From: Mycobacterium interjectum
Lineage (GTDB): Bacteria; Actinomycetota; Actinomycetes; Mycobacteriales; Mycobacteriaceae
Length of the DNA stretch: 64,000 nt
Assembly: GCF_900078675.2 (NCBI RefSeq)
Contig: NZ_LT546237.1
Coordinates: forward strand, 1,080,413-1,144,412
Reading direction: 5' to 3'
The number at the start of each line of letters is the position of its first letter. Position 1 is the stretch's first letter. Below, in pieces: positions 30,398 to 41,188 of the stretch. The notes beneath the pieces were generated by a model. That model ran no database searches. It was not told the origin of the DNA and was given only the letters and a program-made list of their open reading frames with translations. The translations under genes and the position numbers were made by a program.

Positions 30398-30502
30398 CGT
30401 CATGCGCGATGGTGAACGACCTGCGCGTCCGTGCACGCTATGTACGCGCACGAATCGGCCGCCTACCGTCACCGACCTGCGGAAATGCGTTACCGCTATT
30501 TA

Positions 30503-30545
30503 CTGGGGGTCAAGTGGTCGCAGGTTCAAATCCTGTCAGCCCGAC
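30503..30545 (+). repeat. att-like direct repeat, 3' half of a tRNA-Pro gene (copy 2)
   Basis: Identical over 43 bp to 9561-9603 and in the same orientation. It has the anticodon loop, T-arm and acceptor strand of a tRNA-Pro(GGG)-like gene but no 5' half, and here it does not continue into CCA. It marks the right boundary of the 21-kb segment. Confidence 0.75.
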
Positions 30546-30692
30546 GCACGAAAGCAGGCGCAAGGACTCGGCCACGCTCGACTCGACGAGTTGCCTCCCG
30601 AACCGTTGCGCCACCTTGCCTTCGACGCGCAACGCGGTGTCCGTCTGCGACGAACCCCATCCGCCGCAACGCGTTCAGGTTGGCACGGCACA

Positions 30693-31790
30693 ATGGCGCT
30701 AATGACAACCCCCGAGGGCCCGCCGCGCGGCAATTCGCCGGAATGGAATCGTCCGCCCGCGCCGCCTGGCCCTGGCAGGAGACCGGTACATCCAGGGCCC
30801 CAGCCCGCGCCCCCATCGGGATCCCCGACCCGACAGATTCCTCAGGCCGGTCGGCCATACCCACCGCCACCGCCGTCACCGAACAGACCACCGCCGCCCG
30901 GCCGCCCACCGACTCCGCAGCCGTATCCGCCGGCCCCGCCGCAACGTCAGTCCGGGCCGCCACCAAGCCAGGTTGAGCAGGCCACTACTCGGCTGCCCAC
31001 TCAGCCACCGCAAAGGGAGGCGCCGGCCCCAAGCCGACGCCGCTTGTGGGGCAACCGGCGGTCGATGGCTCTCGTCCTGGCCATCGTGCTGGTGGTCATC
31101 CTGGCCGCCGCGGTCGGTGCCGAGCTTTTCCTCCGCCACGTGGTGGGCAGCAAGGTGGCAAGCGCGGTGGCGTGCGAGGTGCAGGACAGCGCGACGGTGT
31201 CGTTTGCCTCCATGCCGCCAATGCTCTGGCAGTACTTCAGCGGCCAGTATCCCGACATCTCTGTGCAGACGGCCGGCAATCAGGTGCGCAGCGCGAAAGG
31301 CATGAAAGTCAGCATCGATATCAAGGACCTCCACCTCAGCGACACCAACAACTCCAAGGGCACCATCGGCGCGCTCAACGGCACCATCACCTGGTCATCC
31401 GACGGCATCAAACAATCGATCCAGGACGCCATCCCGGTGCTGGGCAGTTTCGTGACCAGCCAAGTCACCACCAACCCCGGCGACGGAACCATCCAATTGC
31501 AGGGCCTTCTCGACAGCGCCACCGTCAAGCCCCAGATCGCCAACAACGGGCTGTCACTTCAGGTGGTCAACTTGACCGCTTTGGGCTCCAAGATGTCGAC
31601 GGACAAGGTGCAGACGAATCTCGATAGTCTTACGTCCAAAGCGACCCAGAACTATCCGCTGGGCATTCACGCCGACAACGTCAAGGTCACCGATACCGGC
31701 GTGGAGGCAACGTTTTCCACCACCAACGCGACCATCCCGGCGTCATCGTCGTCGTCTCAGACCGGTCAAGACTGCTTCAGCGGAGTCTGA
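30693..31790 (+). CDS. DUF2993 (LmeA-like) lipid-binding protein with Pro-rich N-terminus
   Basis: A 365-residue protein. The first ~118 residues are cytosolic and extremely Pro-rich (PPAPPGPGRRPVHPGPQP...). One transmembrane helix follows (SMALVLAIVLVVILAAAVGAELFL), then an extracytoplasmic DUF2993 domain (VASAVACEVQDSATVSF..., KGMKVSIDIKDLHLSD..., LSLQVVNLTALGSKM). LmeA-type proteins bind phospholipids in the periplasm. Start ATG 30693 follows the end of the att-like region; ATG 30702 is also possible. The 3' end overlaps the convergent FHA gene by 14 bp. Confidence 0.75.
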   Translation: MALMTTPEGPPRGNSPEWNRPPAPPGPGRRPVHPGPQPAPPSGSPTRQIPQAGRPYPPPPPSPNRPPPPGRPPTPQPYPPAPPQRQSGPPPSQVEQATTRLPTQPPQREAPAPSRRRLWGNRRSMALVLAIVLVVILAAAVGAELFLRHVVGSKVASAVACEVQDSATVSFASMPPMLWQYFSGQYPDISVQTAGNQVRSAKGMKVSIDIKDLHLSDTNNSKGTIGALNGTITWSSDGIKQSIQDAIPVLGSFVTSQVTTNPGDGTIQLQGLLDSATVKPQIANNGLSLQVVNLTALGSKMSTDKVQTNLDSLTSKATQNYPLGIHADNVKVTDTGVEATFSTTNATIPASSSSSQTGQDCFSGV

Positions 31791-32349
31791 TTCCGCCCTG
31801 AGGCCGTCGAGCGTAGCGAGCATGGCCGACAGTCCAGTACGGGGAATGCCGAATGCGCCCGGCACTGAGGATCCCAAGAGCCTCCGCTGGGAGCCGGATG
31901 CTCCCGCTGAACTCAACCGCGAATTCGGTGGTGCCGATAGTGATGAAGTCGCCGCTGCGCAGAAGAGCCCGACCGATCCGTGCGCCGTTGATGAATGTGC
32001 CATTGCGACTGTTGATATCGCGGATCTCGACGCCGGCCGGGGTTGAAACCAGCACCGCATGCGCGCGCGACACGCGCTGATCTCGGAGAACTAGGTCATT
32101 GCTCATGTCGCGGCCGATCGTCGCGCTAACGAGACGGGATGGCGCTAGCGGAAGCCGATCTGTGTCACCGAAGCTTCCGCTGAAGCCCTGCTGACTGCGG
32201 CTGTAGCCGGGGGTCGGCAGACCCGAATGAGCCCATGCACCGGGCGGCCGCGCCAATCTCGCCGTGTCGGGCGTCGCAGTGGCGGCGCCCATCGGCATTT
32301 GCTGCACGTTGTCCCACACCTCGATCGTGCCGGCCCTGACATCGCTCAT
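31777..32349 (-). CDS. FHA-domain protein, probably truncated
   Basis: A 190-residue frame with a good FHA domain (VSATIGRDMSNDLVLRDQRVSRAHAVLV, EIRDINSRNGTFINGARIG, DFITIGTTEFAVE). The conserved Arg, Ser, His and Asn that bind phosphothreonine are present. After the FHA domain the sequence turns random (GRIRHSPYWTVGHARYARRPQ), as if the C-terminal partner domain, for example an ABC transporter part, has been lost. The start is uncertain (32349 or 32430). Confidence 0.55.
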   Translation of the reverse strand: MSDVRAGTIEVWDNVQQMPMGAATATPDTARLARPPGAWAHSGLPTPGYSRSQQGFSGSFGDTDRLPLAPSRLVSATIGRDMSNDLVLRDQRVSRAHAVLVSTPAGVEIRDINSRNGTFINGARIGRALLRSGDFITIGTTEFAVEFSGSIRLPAEALGILSAGRIRHSPYWTVGHARYARRPQGGIRLR

Positions 32350-32439
32350 GTAGCCAGCGTGCCCTGTGACCGCTGTGGAGACGCTGAGAAGGGAGCAGTC
32401 GCGGCCACCGGTACTCATGCTCATCGCCAAAGAGGCGAG

Positions 32440-32778
32440 TGCGACGAGACCGACGCGTTCGATCTTGGGGTAGACGATTATCTGACGAAGCCGTTTTCTT
32501 TTCGAGTGCTGGTGGCGCGCCTGCGCGCGTTGGTGCGTCGCGGCGCGCCGGAACGACCGGTGATGTTAACCGCGGGATCGCTATCGCTCGATCCGGCTCG
32601 GCGCACAGTCCAACGCGGTTGTACGCCAATTGGTTTGACTCCCCGCGAATACGATGTGCTCGAATTTCTCATGCGCAATAAGGGCACAGTGGTGGCGAAG
32701 GCTCCGATATACCCTGCGAGACCCAGTAATCGCGGGCGACCTGCGATTGCCAGCGGCCCTCGACAAGTACTGCGGTGA
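32440..32778 (+). pseudogene. OmpR/PhoB-type response regulator fragment
   Basis: The frame holds the end of a receiver domain (ETDAFDLGVDDYLTKPFSFRV) and the start of a winged-helix domain (LSLDPARRTVQR, LTPREYDVLEFLMRNKGTVV). The phospho-acceptor Asp and the recognition helix are both missing. It is a broken piece, in the same degraded area as the truncated FHA gene. Confidence 0.75.
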
Positions 32779-33029
32779 TGACCAGAGAGCCTTCGACACC
32801 AGCTCGAACTCTCTGATTCACCTATTGAAATGTCTTGAGACAGCCCATTCCGATGTATTGACACCACACTGTCAGCCCGACCGATATATGCAGCTTAGAT
32901 GCCGTTTTGGGAAAATCTGGGACCGCCTCATTGTGTTAGAGCACCGTCCGGAGAATGTGCGGTGTCCCGGCGGGGTGCCGGGCACGCGTTCGAATCTTCC
33001 CTCAGTACCTGTCCGGTAACGTTCGTAGA
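32779..33029. other. degraded intergenic stretch
   Basis: About 250 bases without a gene. It includes an acceptor-end-like 14-mer at 32869-32882 and a T-loop-like GTTCGAATC near 32990 that does not sit in a foldable tRNA. Confidence 0.4.
32869..32882 (+). repeat. 14-bp piece of the att-like core
   Basis: CTGTCAGCCCGACC is identical to the last part of the 43-bp att-like repeats. An exact 14-base match in the same orientation is unlikely by chance in 64 kb. The T-arm is not preserved. Confidence 0.4.
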
Positions 33030-33671
33030 GTGCATGGCTTTCGCCTCGACGAAGTCGCTGTGACTCGCGGCCCGGCCACCCTCCTTGCGCGGATCAATGC
33101 ATGTATTCCGGCTGGCCGCTGCACCGCGGTCATGGGTGCGAGCGGCGCCGGAAAAACGACGATGCTGCGGCTACTGAACCGGCTCACCGAACCCACGACC
33201 GGACGCGTCCTGCTTGACGGTGTGCCCATTGCCGAGCTGGACGTGCTGGCACTGCGACGGCGTGTCGCACTGGTAGCGCAGGCCCCAGTACTGCTTGCCG
33301 ACCGCGTACTCGACGAGGTCCGTGCCGGCCGCCCCGACCTTCCCGACGACCGAGCGGGCGAGTTGCTTGCGCGGGTGGGGCTGGCGCCACGATTCGCTAC
33401 CCGCACTACCGCCGAGTTATCCGGGGGCGAGGCGCAACGATTGTGTCTGGCCCGGTCGTTGGCCGTCGAACCGGAGATCTTGCTACTAGATGAGCCGACC
33501 TCAGCGCTGGACGGCCCCACGGCCACTGTCATTGGCGCACTAGTCCGCGAGCATGTGAGCACGGGCGGCACCGTGGTGCTCGTCAGCCACGACCACGGTC
33601 TGATCGGAAGTGTCGCCGAGCGAGTCTTGCTCCTTGAGCACGGCCATCTCGTCGCGGACCGCACGGCATGA
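33030..33671 (+). CDS. ABC transporter ATP-binding protein, FetA/YbbL type
   Basis: A 213-residue ABC ATPase: Walker A GASGAGKTT, Q-loop VAQAPVLL, signature LSGGEAQR, Walker B ILLLDEPTSALD and the H-loop His in LVSHDHG. The short single-domain form fits FetA (YbbL), which pairs with the UPF0014 permease FetB encoded two genes downstream. FetAB of E. coli is linked to iron export. The GTG start at 33030 gives VHGFRLDEVAV, typical for the family. Confidence 0.8.
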   Translation: MHGFRLDEVAVTRGPATLLARINACIPAGRCTAVMGASGAGKTTMLRLLNRLTEPTTGRVLLDGVPIAELDVLALRRRVALVAQAPVLLADRVLDEVRAGRPDLPDDRAGELLARVGLAPRFATRTTAELSGGEAQRLCLARSLAVEPEILLLDEPTSALDGPTATVIGALVREHVSTGGTVVLVSHDHGLIGSVAERVLLLEHGHLVADRTA

Positions 33672-33742
33672 CCGCGTTAGATGTGGCGTCCGGGCTGTGA
33701 CCTGACAATGATGGGAAGAACGATGTGGAGGGAGTGTCCGCG

Positions 33743-34105
33743 ATGATGTGGCATGGACTTTTAGCGAAGGCGGCGCCGACCGTAGTGACCGGCGTTGTGG
33801 GGGTTGCTGCATATGAGGCGGTTCGCAAAGCGGTGGCGAAGGCTCCGCTGCGGGAGGCATCCGTTTCCGCGACGGCCTGGGCGCTGCGCGTTGCGCGCGA
33901 TGCCGAGCGCAGGGCCGAGGAGGGTACCGAGCGGGCCCGACTGGCGGTCGCCGACGTGGTCGCCGAGGCGGCAGAGCGCGTGGGGGAGGAAGTCCAACCG
34001 CCGCCGGCGAACTCCGCAGACGTCCCGGCCCGCAAGGCTGCCCGTAAGGCTGCCCCCAAGGTTGCGCCGAAGGTTGCGCCCAAGGCTCGAGGCGCCAAGC
34101 GCTGA
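33743..34105 (+). CDS. DUF1490 (PacL-like) membrane protein
   Basis: A 120-residue protein of the mycobacterial DUF1490 family (WHGLLAKAAPTVVTGVVGVAAYEAVRKAV, a single membrane segment, then a charged helix). In M. tuberculosis such proteins (PacL) partner metal P-type ATPases like CtpC. The start at 33743 has a GGAGGGAG site. The tail is rich in Lys/Ala/Pro (ARKAAPKVAPKVAPKARGAKR) and lacks the Asp/His metal-binding end known from PacL1. It lies between a FetA-type ATPase and a FetB-type fusion instead of a P-type ATPase. Confidence 0.75.
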   Translation: MMWHGLLAKAAPTVVTGVVGVAAYEAVRKAVAKAPLREASVSATAWALRVARDAERRAEEGTERARLAVADVVAEAAERVGEEVQPPPANSADVPARKAARKAAPKVAPKVAPKARGAKR

Positions 34106-34106
34106 C

Positions 34107-35546
34107 GTGGGCGTCACACTGAGCCCCAAACTCACCATCGTATCGGCTGCAGCGGGTCGGATGCGTGTGCAGGCCAACGGGTTTCGCTTCGATGCGACCC
34201 GGGCCCTCGCGATCGAGGAGACGGTTGCCAACCTGACCGGTGTGCGCGCGGCGCGCGCCTATCCGCGAACGGGATCCGTGGTGGTCTGGTATTCGCCCGA
34301 GCACTGCGACACCGCTGCTGTCTTGACGGCGATCGCTGACGGGGAGCGCGTTCCCGCCGCGTCGGTGCCCGCACGTGTCCGCCACTCGACTGTTGTCAGT
34401 CACGGCGGCGTGATGGAGAAAGTCATCGGCGGGATGGCGCGAACTCTGTTGCGTTCGCGCGGCGACGGGCTAGAGGTTCCCCCGGAGATCGAGAGGCTGC
34501 GCAAGGCGCTGGACCGTATCGGCTATCACCTCGAGCCGCCGACGGCGACCCAGCCGACGCAGGACGGGCTACGGAGTTCATGGCCGTGGGCGCGCCTGGC
34601 TTGGCCGCTGGGTCTTCTCGTAGTTGGCTCGACAACGGTCTTGGTTTCCCGCGCTAACCCATGGATGCGGCGGCTGATTGGTCTCGGTCCTCGAGCAGGG
34701 CCGTCTGGTCGCGGTTTGTCGTCCGGGCGATTCCGCCCACCGGTCGGCGCGATGGCCACATCCGCGCTGCTGGTGCCGAGCTGGGGCGGGGTAGTCACTT
34801 CTCTGGCGCTGGTCGCGGTGGCCGCAGCGGTGGCCTACCGCCAGCGGCTGGGGCTCACTCGGGAACTCGTCGTCGCCGCGGCCCGCGCCGGGTTGCAGTT
34901 GGTCGGGGTCGGCGCCATCCTTCTCCTACTGTTCCAACGAGCCGGTCTACCCGGCGGCGCCGGCTGGGTGATCGTGATGATGTTGATCGCCGGCCAGGTC
35001 GCTGGCCGCCGCGGCGCGGGCCTGCCCGGCGCCAAGGTAGCCGCCACCGGCGGTGTCGTCACAGGCACCGTTGTCACGCTGGGTGCCCTGCTGGCCGGAC
35101 GGGTTATCGCCGCCGAGGCCCGTGTGATCGTACCGGTCGGCGGCCAGATCGTCTCGTCCGCCATGCTGGCCGCCGGCGTAGCGCTGCGGCGGATACGCGA
35201 GGAAGCCCAGCAGGCGCGGCCCGAGATCGAAGCCCGGTTGAGCCTTGGGCAGTCCGGCCGGCAAGCGTTCCTGCCACATCAACAATCCGCGCTGCGCACC
35301 GCGCTGATACCGACCATCGACTCCACCAAGGTAGTCGGGCTGATTAGCCTGCCCGGGGCCATGACCGGACTGATCCTCGCCGGGGTCAATCCGGTCACCG
35401 CGATTCGCTACCAGATCGTGGTGATGTACATGCTGTTGGCCGCCACCGCGCTCTCCGCGCTCACTGCCGCCCGTCTCGCAGAACAAGAACTCTTCGACGA
35501 GGCTCAGCGCCTGGTTCAGGTGGATCATGTAAGCGAACCGAGCTGA
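34107..35546 (+). CDS. fusion of a CtpC-type N-terminal (HMA-like) domain with a FetB (UPF0014) permease
   Basis: One uninterrupted 479-residue frame. Residues 1-110 match the N-terminal region of mycobacterial CtpC metal ATPases (TIVSAAAGRMRVQANGFRFD, TGVRAARAYPRTGSVVVWYSP). A membrane segment follows near 168-186. Residues about 215-475 form a FetB/UPF0014 permease (AYRQRLGLTRELVVAAARAGLQLV, LIPTIDSTKVVGLISLPGAMTGLILAG). The GTG start nearly abuts the DUF1490 stop. An internal Met (MATSALLVPSWGG) could start a separate permease. Metal export is inferred. Confidence 0.75.
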   Translation: MGVTLSPKLTIVSAAAGRMRVQANGFRFDATRALAIEETVANLTGVRAARAYPRTGSVVVWYSPEHCDTAAVLTAIADGERVPAASVPARVRHSTVVSHGGVMEKVIGGMARTLLRSRGDGLEVPPEIERLRKALDRIGYHLEPPTATQPTQDGLRSSWPWARLAWPLGLLVVGSTTVLVSRANPWMRRLIGLGPRAGPSGRGLSSGRFRPPVGAMATSALLVPSWGGVVTSLALVAVAAAVAYRQRLGLTRELVVAAARAGLQLVGVGAILLLLFQRAGLPGGAGWVIVMMLIAGQVAGRRGAGLPGAKVAATGGVVTGTVVTLGALLAGRVIAAEARVIVPVGGQIVSSAMLAAGVALRRIREEAQQARPEIEARLSLGQSGRQAFLPHQQSALRTALIPTIDSTKVVGLISLPGAMTGLILAGVNPVTAIRYQIVVMYMLLAATALSALTAARLAEQELFDEAQRLVQVDHVSEPS

Positions 35547-36206
35547 CTTGAACGGCGGCGCTGTTGCCGAGCACCACGTGATACTCAAGGTATTAGGGAA
35601 GGTTGGTGCCTGTAGAACCGTATCGGCTCCTTATCGCTGGGACGCTTCTCGGAAACTGAGGTGCTGAAAGTAGTTGATGGCGTGCGGATACGAGCCGCGT
35701 GGACCCAACCCGGTGATCGCCTCAAAGCGTTCGATCAGCCGGTCCTCGCCCTCCGGTAAATGCACTTTCTTGGCGCGGCGCTGCCGATGTAGGCGGCAAC
35801 GACCCCGGACGCGATGTCGAACATCGCTTGGCCATACCGATGCCGAGGGAACGACCAAGCCCTGGTCGAAATCCAATAGCCCGATCCTCCGGCAGAACTA
35901 GGGCGATTCATTACCTCTAGCCTCGGTGTTTCATGAATTGGTCGGTGACACCGGCCTGTAATACACGGAAGTGCCTGTCCTGCTTGGGAGACTCAACGCC
36001 GCCCCGGGGAGCCGGAGCGTCCTATGCTAAGGCAACCTAGACCTTGTAGAGACCGTCGCCAAGTCCGCGAGGGCACGCGCGAGCGGAGGAAGTCAGGGCG
36101 GGGCGGGGGGCCGCGGACATCTCAACAACATCCTGGCACATCCCGAGTCGGCCGATGCCGCTAACGGTTACTTCTCCTTGAGCATCACAATATTCGGCGG
36201 AAGGTT
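35547..36206. other. 660-bp stretch without a certain gene
   Basis: A minus-strand frame at 35631-35876 (81 codons, including DRLIERFEAITGLGPRGSYPHAINYF) could be a remnant, but no family is recognised. The part 36000-36120 is G-rich and structured without matching a known RNA. Confidence 0.35.
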
Positions 36207-36719
36207 TTACTGCCGCCAGCGTTGGCCGAGCGCTTTTGCCGCCGTGGACACCTTCATGATCAGACGACGCTCGCGATTCCTGACGGGGGTGAAGTGGTAG
36301 TGCTCGTAGAAGGATTGCGCCTCGTCGTCGATGACATCAACGACGACGAGCCGGCCGCCGCCAATTTCCGATGCTGCGACGGCTTTGCCTAGCGCGTCGA
36401 GAAGTAGCTGCTCGCCATATCCCTGACCCCGAAGCGATGTGTCGATCGCCAGGCGTGCGATCAAGTATCCGGGTATGCGGGAATAGCCGCCGGCCATGGA
36501 TCCGGAGATGCCGTCGTCGTTGCGTACTACCTCGGTGGGACAGATTGCGAAATAGGCGCTGACTTTCTGTTCGCCGAGCGGGGTCCACACGTAGACGTGG
36601 GCGACTCCGCTGCTGTCCGCGCGACGAGCATGTGCGATAAGCCAGGTATTCAGCGATTCCTTACCGCAGTCGAATCCTTCCAACGTGTGGGCGTCAGCGA
36701 GTCGCGCGGACTCGAACAT
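36207..36719 (-). CDS. GNAT-family acetyltransferase, likely toxin (second module)
   Basis: A 170-residue TacT-like acetyltransferase: FDCGKESLNTWLIAHARRADSSGVAHVYVW, acetyl-CoA loop LARLAIDTSLRGQGYGEQLLLDAL and AQSFYEHYHFTPV near the C-terminus. It follows the DUF1778 gene with a three-base gap. It is clearly diverged from the acetyltransferase at 29512-30027, so this is an independent module. Confidence 0.8.
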   Translation of the reverse strand: MFESARLADAHTLEGFDCGKESLNTWLIAHARRADSSGVAHVYVWTPLGEQKVSAYFAICPTEVVRNDDGISGSMAGGYSRIPGYLIARLAIDTSLRGQGYGEQLLLDALGKAVAASEIGGGRLVVVDVIDDEAQSFYEHYHFTPVRNRERRLIMKVSTAAKALGQRWRQ

Positions 36720-36722
36720 TGT

Positions 36723-36992
36723 TCAGCGCCTTGTAAAAACCGCTGGTTTGCGTGCGGCTGCCGCCAGCCGCGGCGCGTCGTCAGCAGCATCGAGCGAGGA
36801 CATCAGATTGTCGAACTGTTCGGGCTCCATTGCCGTTACCAACTCCTGACGCAGGATGTCTTCGGCCCGTTGCATCGCAGCTTTCCGCACAAATTCCGAC
36901 GTCTGCTCATGGACAAGGTTGGCGGCACGCTGGATGCGGTCCAAGGTCGCTTGCTCCGCGCGAAGCTCGATGCGCTTCGTCTTGGCTGCCAC
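36723..36992 (-). CDS. DUF1778 antitoxin (second module)
   Basis: An 89-residue ribbon-helix-helix antitoxin (KTKRIELRAEQATLDRIQRAANLVHEQTSEFVRKAA) with a C-terminal tail for toxin binding. The start GTG 36992 is chosen because AAAGAGG lies at the right distance; the frame continues to an ATG at 37049. It would autoregulate the pair. Confidence 0.8.
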   Translation of the reverse strand: MAAKTKRIELRAEQATLDRIQRAANLVHEQTSEFVRKAAMQRAEDILRQELVTAMEPEQFDNLMSSLDAADDAPRLAAAARKPAVFTRR

Positions 36993-37094
36993 AGCGACAC
37001 CTCTTTCTCTCTCTCGATAATCTGCGCTCGCAACTGTCGACCGCTTCATTGTACGGTGAATGTACGTACACGGCTAGTGACGGTTGCGGCCAGG

Positions 37095-37117
37095 ACTAGG
37101 GACCACCCAGCGTGTGC
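37095..37117 (+). promoter_or_regulatory. DosR-like half-site upstream of the V-ATPase operon
   Basis: ACTAGGGACCACCCAGC contains a perfect GGGAC half of the DosR consensus about 55 bp before the first operon gene at 37160. The second half is poor, so this is only a candidate. Confidence 0.3.
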
Positions 37118-37159
37118 CGTTTAGTATGAGCCGGGGAAGCGCGCCATGACGGGAGGCAT

Positions 37160-37606
37160 ATGCCGAGGTCCCGAGACATACTGCAGCGCTTTCGATCCGC
37201 CGGAACTCCCGGAGCGGCCACGGCGACCGGTGTACCGGCAGACCGTGTGGCCGAGCTGTCAGCCGAGCTCGAGCCGGTGCTGGCACGGCTCGCCGCGGCG
37301 CAGGAAGAAGCCGCGCGGATCCGGGCCGAGGCTCAGCAAGGAGCCGAGCGACGCCGACAGTCCGCGGCGGAGGAGGCGAGCGCTCTTATCGCCGCCGCGC
37401 ACCGACAGGCGGCGGCCGAACGTGCGGACGCCGCCCTTCGCCTTGCCCGCCGGGCGGAGCAAGAGACGGCCGCGACTCTGGCTGCCGCCGAAAGGGATGC
37501 CATGACGGTTCGCCGCCACGCCGCGGCGAGGATGCCCGCCTACGCCGAACGGGTGGTGTCGGCGGTGAAGGCCGCATTGGACACGGCAGAGGAAAACGCT
37601 TCGTGA
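37160..37606 (+). CDS. V/A-type ATPase subunit G/H-like peripheral stalk protein
   Basis: A 148-residue Ala/Glu/Arg-rich protein, almost entirely a long helix (LAAAQEEAARIRAEAQQGAERRRQ..., EQETAATLAAAERDAM), as expected for the peripheral stalk partner of subunit E. It is the first gene of the V-type operon and overlaps the next start (GTGA). The assignment rests on composition and position rather than a specific motif. Confidence 0.65.
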   Translation: MPRSRDILQRFRSAGTPGAATATGVPADRVAELSAELEPVLARLAAAQEEAARIRAEAQQGAERRRQSAAEEASALIAAAHRQAAAERADAALRLARRAEQETAATLAAAERDAMTVRRHAAARMPAYAERVVSAVKAALDTAEENAS

Positions 37607-38551
37607 GCTCGTCCTGGGTCGCGGGTGTGGTCCGCGCGAAGGCGCTGGCCAGGCGCCGTCTGGGTGCGGCCGGGGCGCGCGCGGTTGCGAAGTCGCCGGG
37701 ACTCGGCCAGGCGCTGACCGCTCTGGCTTCCTCGCCATATGGGCATGACGTGCGTCCGGGTCAGAGTCTGGGCGCCGCTCAGCGCGCGGTCGCTGCGTCC
37801 TTGCTGTGGAACATGCGGGTGCTTGCCGGTTGGCTTCCCCGTGGGCGGGTGGATGTCGTGCGCCTCGCCGTGGCGGGTTACGAGGTGGCCAATCTCGACG
37901 AGCACCTCTGGACGCTGCAACACCCGTCGGAACCTCACGGCGAGCCCGCAAATCCGCCCTACTCGCTCGGGACGCTCGGAACCTCGTGGTCGCGGTTGTC
38001 CGCGACGACCACCCTCACTGGGATCGCGGAGGTGCTCGAAACGTCGCGCTGGCAGTTGCGTGGTTGCCTGACACCGCGTGAGTTTCATCTGGGAATTCGT
38101 CTGGCCTGGGCCGACGCTGTGGTCGCGGGTGTGCCTGAGGCCTCCGGGTGGGCGCGGGCCGCAGCCGCGCTCCTCGTGCTCAAGGAGGTGCTCCTCGAGG
38201 GCCGCCGCCTCAGCGAACCGCTGGCGTTGCGCGCTTCTTACGTGCTGGGTCCGGCGTTCGTTGGTGCGGTGGCCGGCCGCTCGCCCGGTCTGGCCGGGCT
38301 GCGGGACGGTCTGCCCCCGGATGCCAGGTGGGTGCTCGACGGCCTCGATCAGGGGCAGGAGCTGTGGCGCGGCGAGGCCGCGTGGTGGCATCGGGTCGAG
38401 CGGGACGGGTTCGCCCTGCTGCGGGGTTCCGGCTACGACCGCAGACCGGTGGTCGGTGCTCTCGCGGTGTTGGCCGTGGACGTCTGGCGAGTTCGTGCGG
38501 CGCTGGAAACGGCGGCACGAGGCGGTGCAGGATCGACACTTGAGGCTTTCG

Positions 38552-38565
<14 letters not shown>
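37603..38565 (+). CDS. V/A-type ATPase subunit C (AC39/d-type)
   Basis: A 320-residue helical protein resembling the AC39/C subunit that caps the proteolipid ring and couples it to the central stalk (ASSPYGHDVRPGQSLGAAQRAVAASLLWNMRVLAGWL; VAGYEVANLDEHL). The GTG start overlaps the upstream stop, and the gene overlaps the subunit I start by 14 bp. It is more diverged than the A and B subunits, so the call also leans on operon position. Confidence 0.75.
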
Positions 38566-40663
<2,098 letters not shown>

Positions 40664-40675
40664 CCGCGGCCCCCC

Positions 40676-41188
40676 ATGCCTGACTTGGTCGATCCACTCG
40701 CCCCCGTCCGAGAGGAGGTGTCGGCGCACGCGCGAGCCGACGCTGAACGGGTGCTGGCCGAGGCCGATGCCGACGCCGCTGCGACCTTGGCGGCGGCGCG
40801 AAGCGAGGCGGACTCCATTCTCGAAGCGGCGCGCGCGGAGGGGGAGTCCGACGCCGCGGTGGTGCTCTCGGCGAAGCGGGCGCGGGACCGGCGCCAGGCA
40901 CGGGCGGTCGTATTGGCCGCGCAGCGGGAGGCCTACGACAACCTGCGTTCCCAGGTAGTGCAGGCCTTGTCAGCCATCCGCGACGATCCCGGTTACGGAC
41001 CGTGGCGGGACGGGCTGGCCGACCACGCCCGGCGTGTGCTGGGGGCGGACGCCGTGGTGAGTGAGGCCCCCGAAGGTGGGGTGCTCGCCGAGGCGAACGG
41101 CCGACGAGCCGCCTACACCCTGGTGGGACTTGCCGACCGGGTGATCAACCAGATGGGCGCCGATATCGAAGGGCTCTGGTCTTCGTGA
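40676..41188 (+). CDS. V/A-type ATPase subunit E (peripheral stalk)
   Basis: A 170-residue protein with a long N-terminal helix (REEVSAHARADAERVLAEADADAAATLAAARSEA) and a small C-terminal globular domain (VVSEAPEGGVLAEANGRRAAYTLVGLADR). It forms the peripheral stalk with the G/H-like protein. Its stop overlaps the start of subunit A. Confidence 0.8.
   Translation: MPDLVDPLAPVREEVSAHARADAERVLAEADADAAATLAAARSEADSILEAARAEGESDAAVVLSAKRARDRRQARAVVLAAQREAYDNLRSQVVQALSAIRDDPGYGPWRDGLADHARRVLGADAVVSEAPEGGVLAEANGRRAAYTLVGLADRVINQMGADIEGLWSS

Noticed and set aside
32935..33005. tRNA-like stretch (TTAGAGCACC and GTTCGAATC)
   Set aside because: The T-stem does not pair around GTTCGAATC and no acceptor stem can be formed; at most a decayed tRNA.
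36040..36120. RNase P RNA-like GGAGGAAGTC motif in a G-rich stretch
   Set aside because: Only a few bases match and the conserved core around it is absent.
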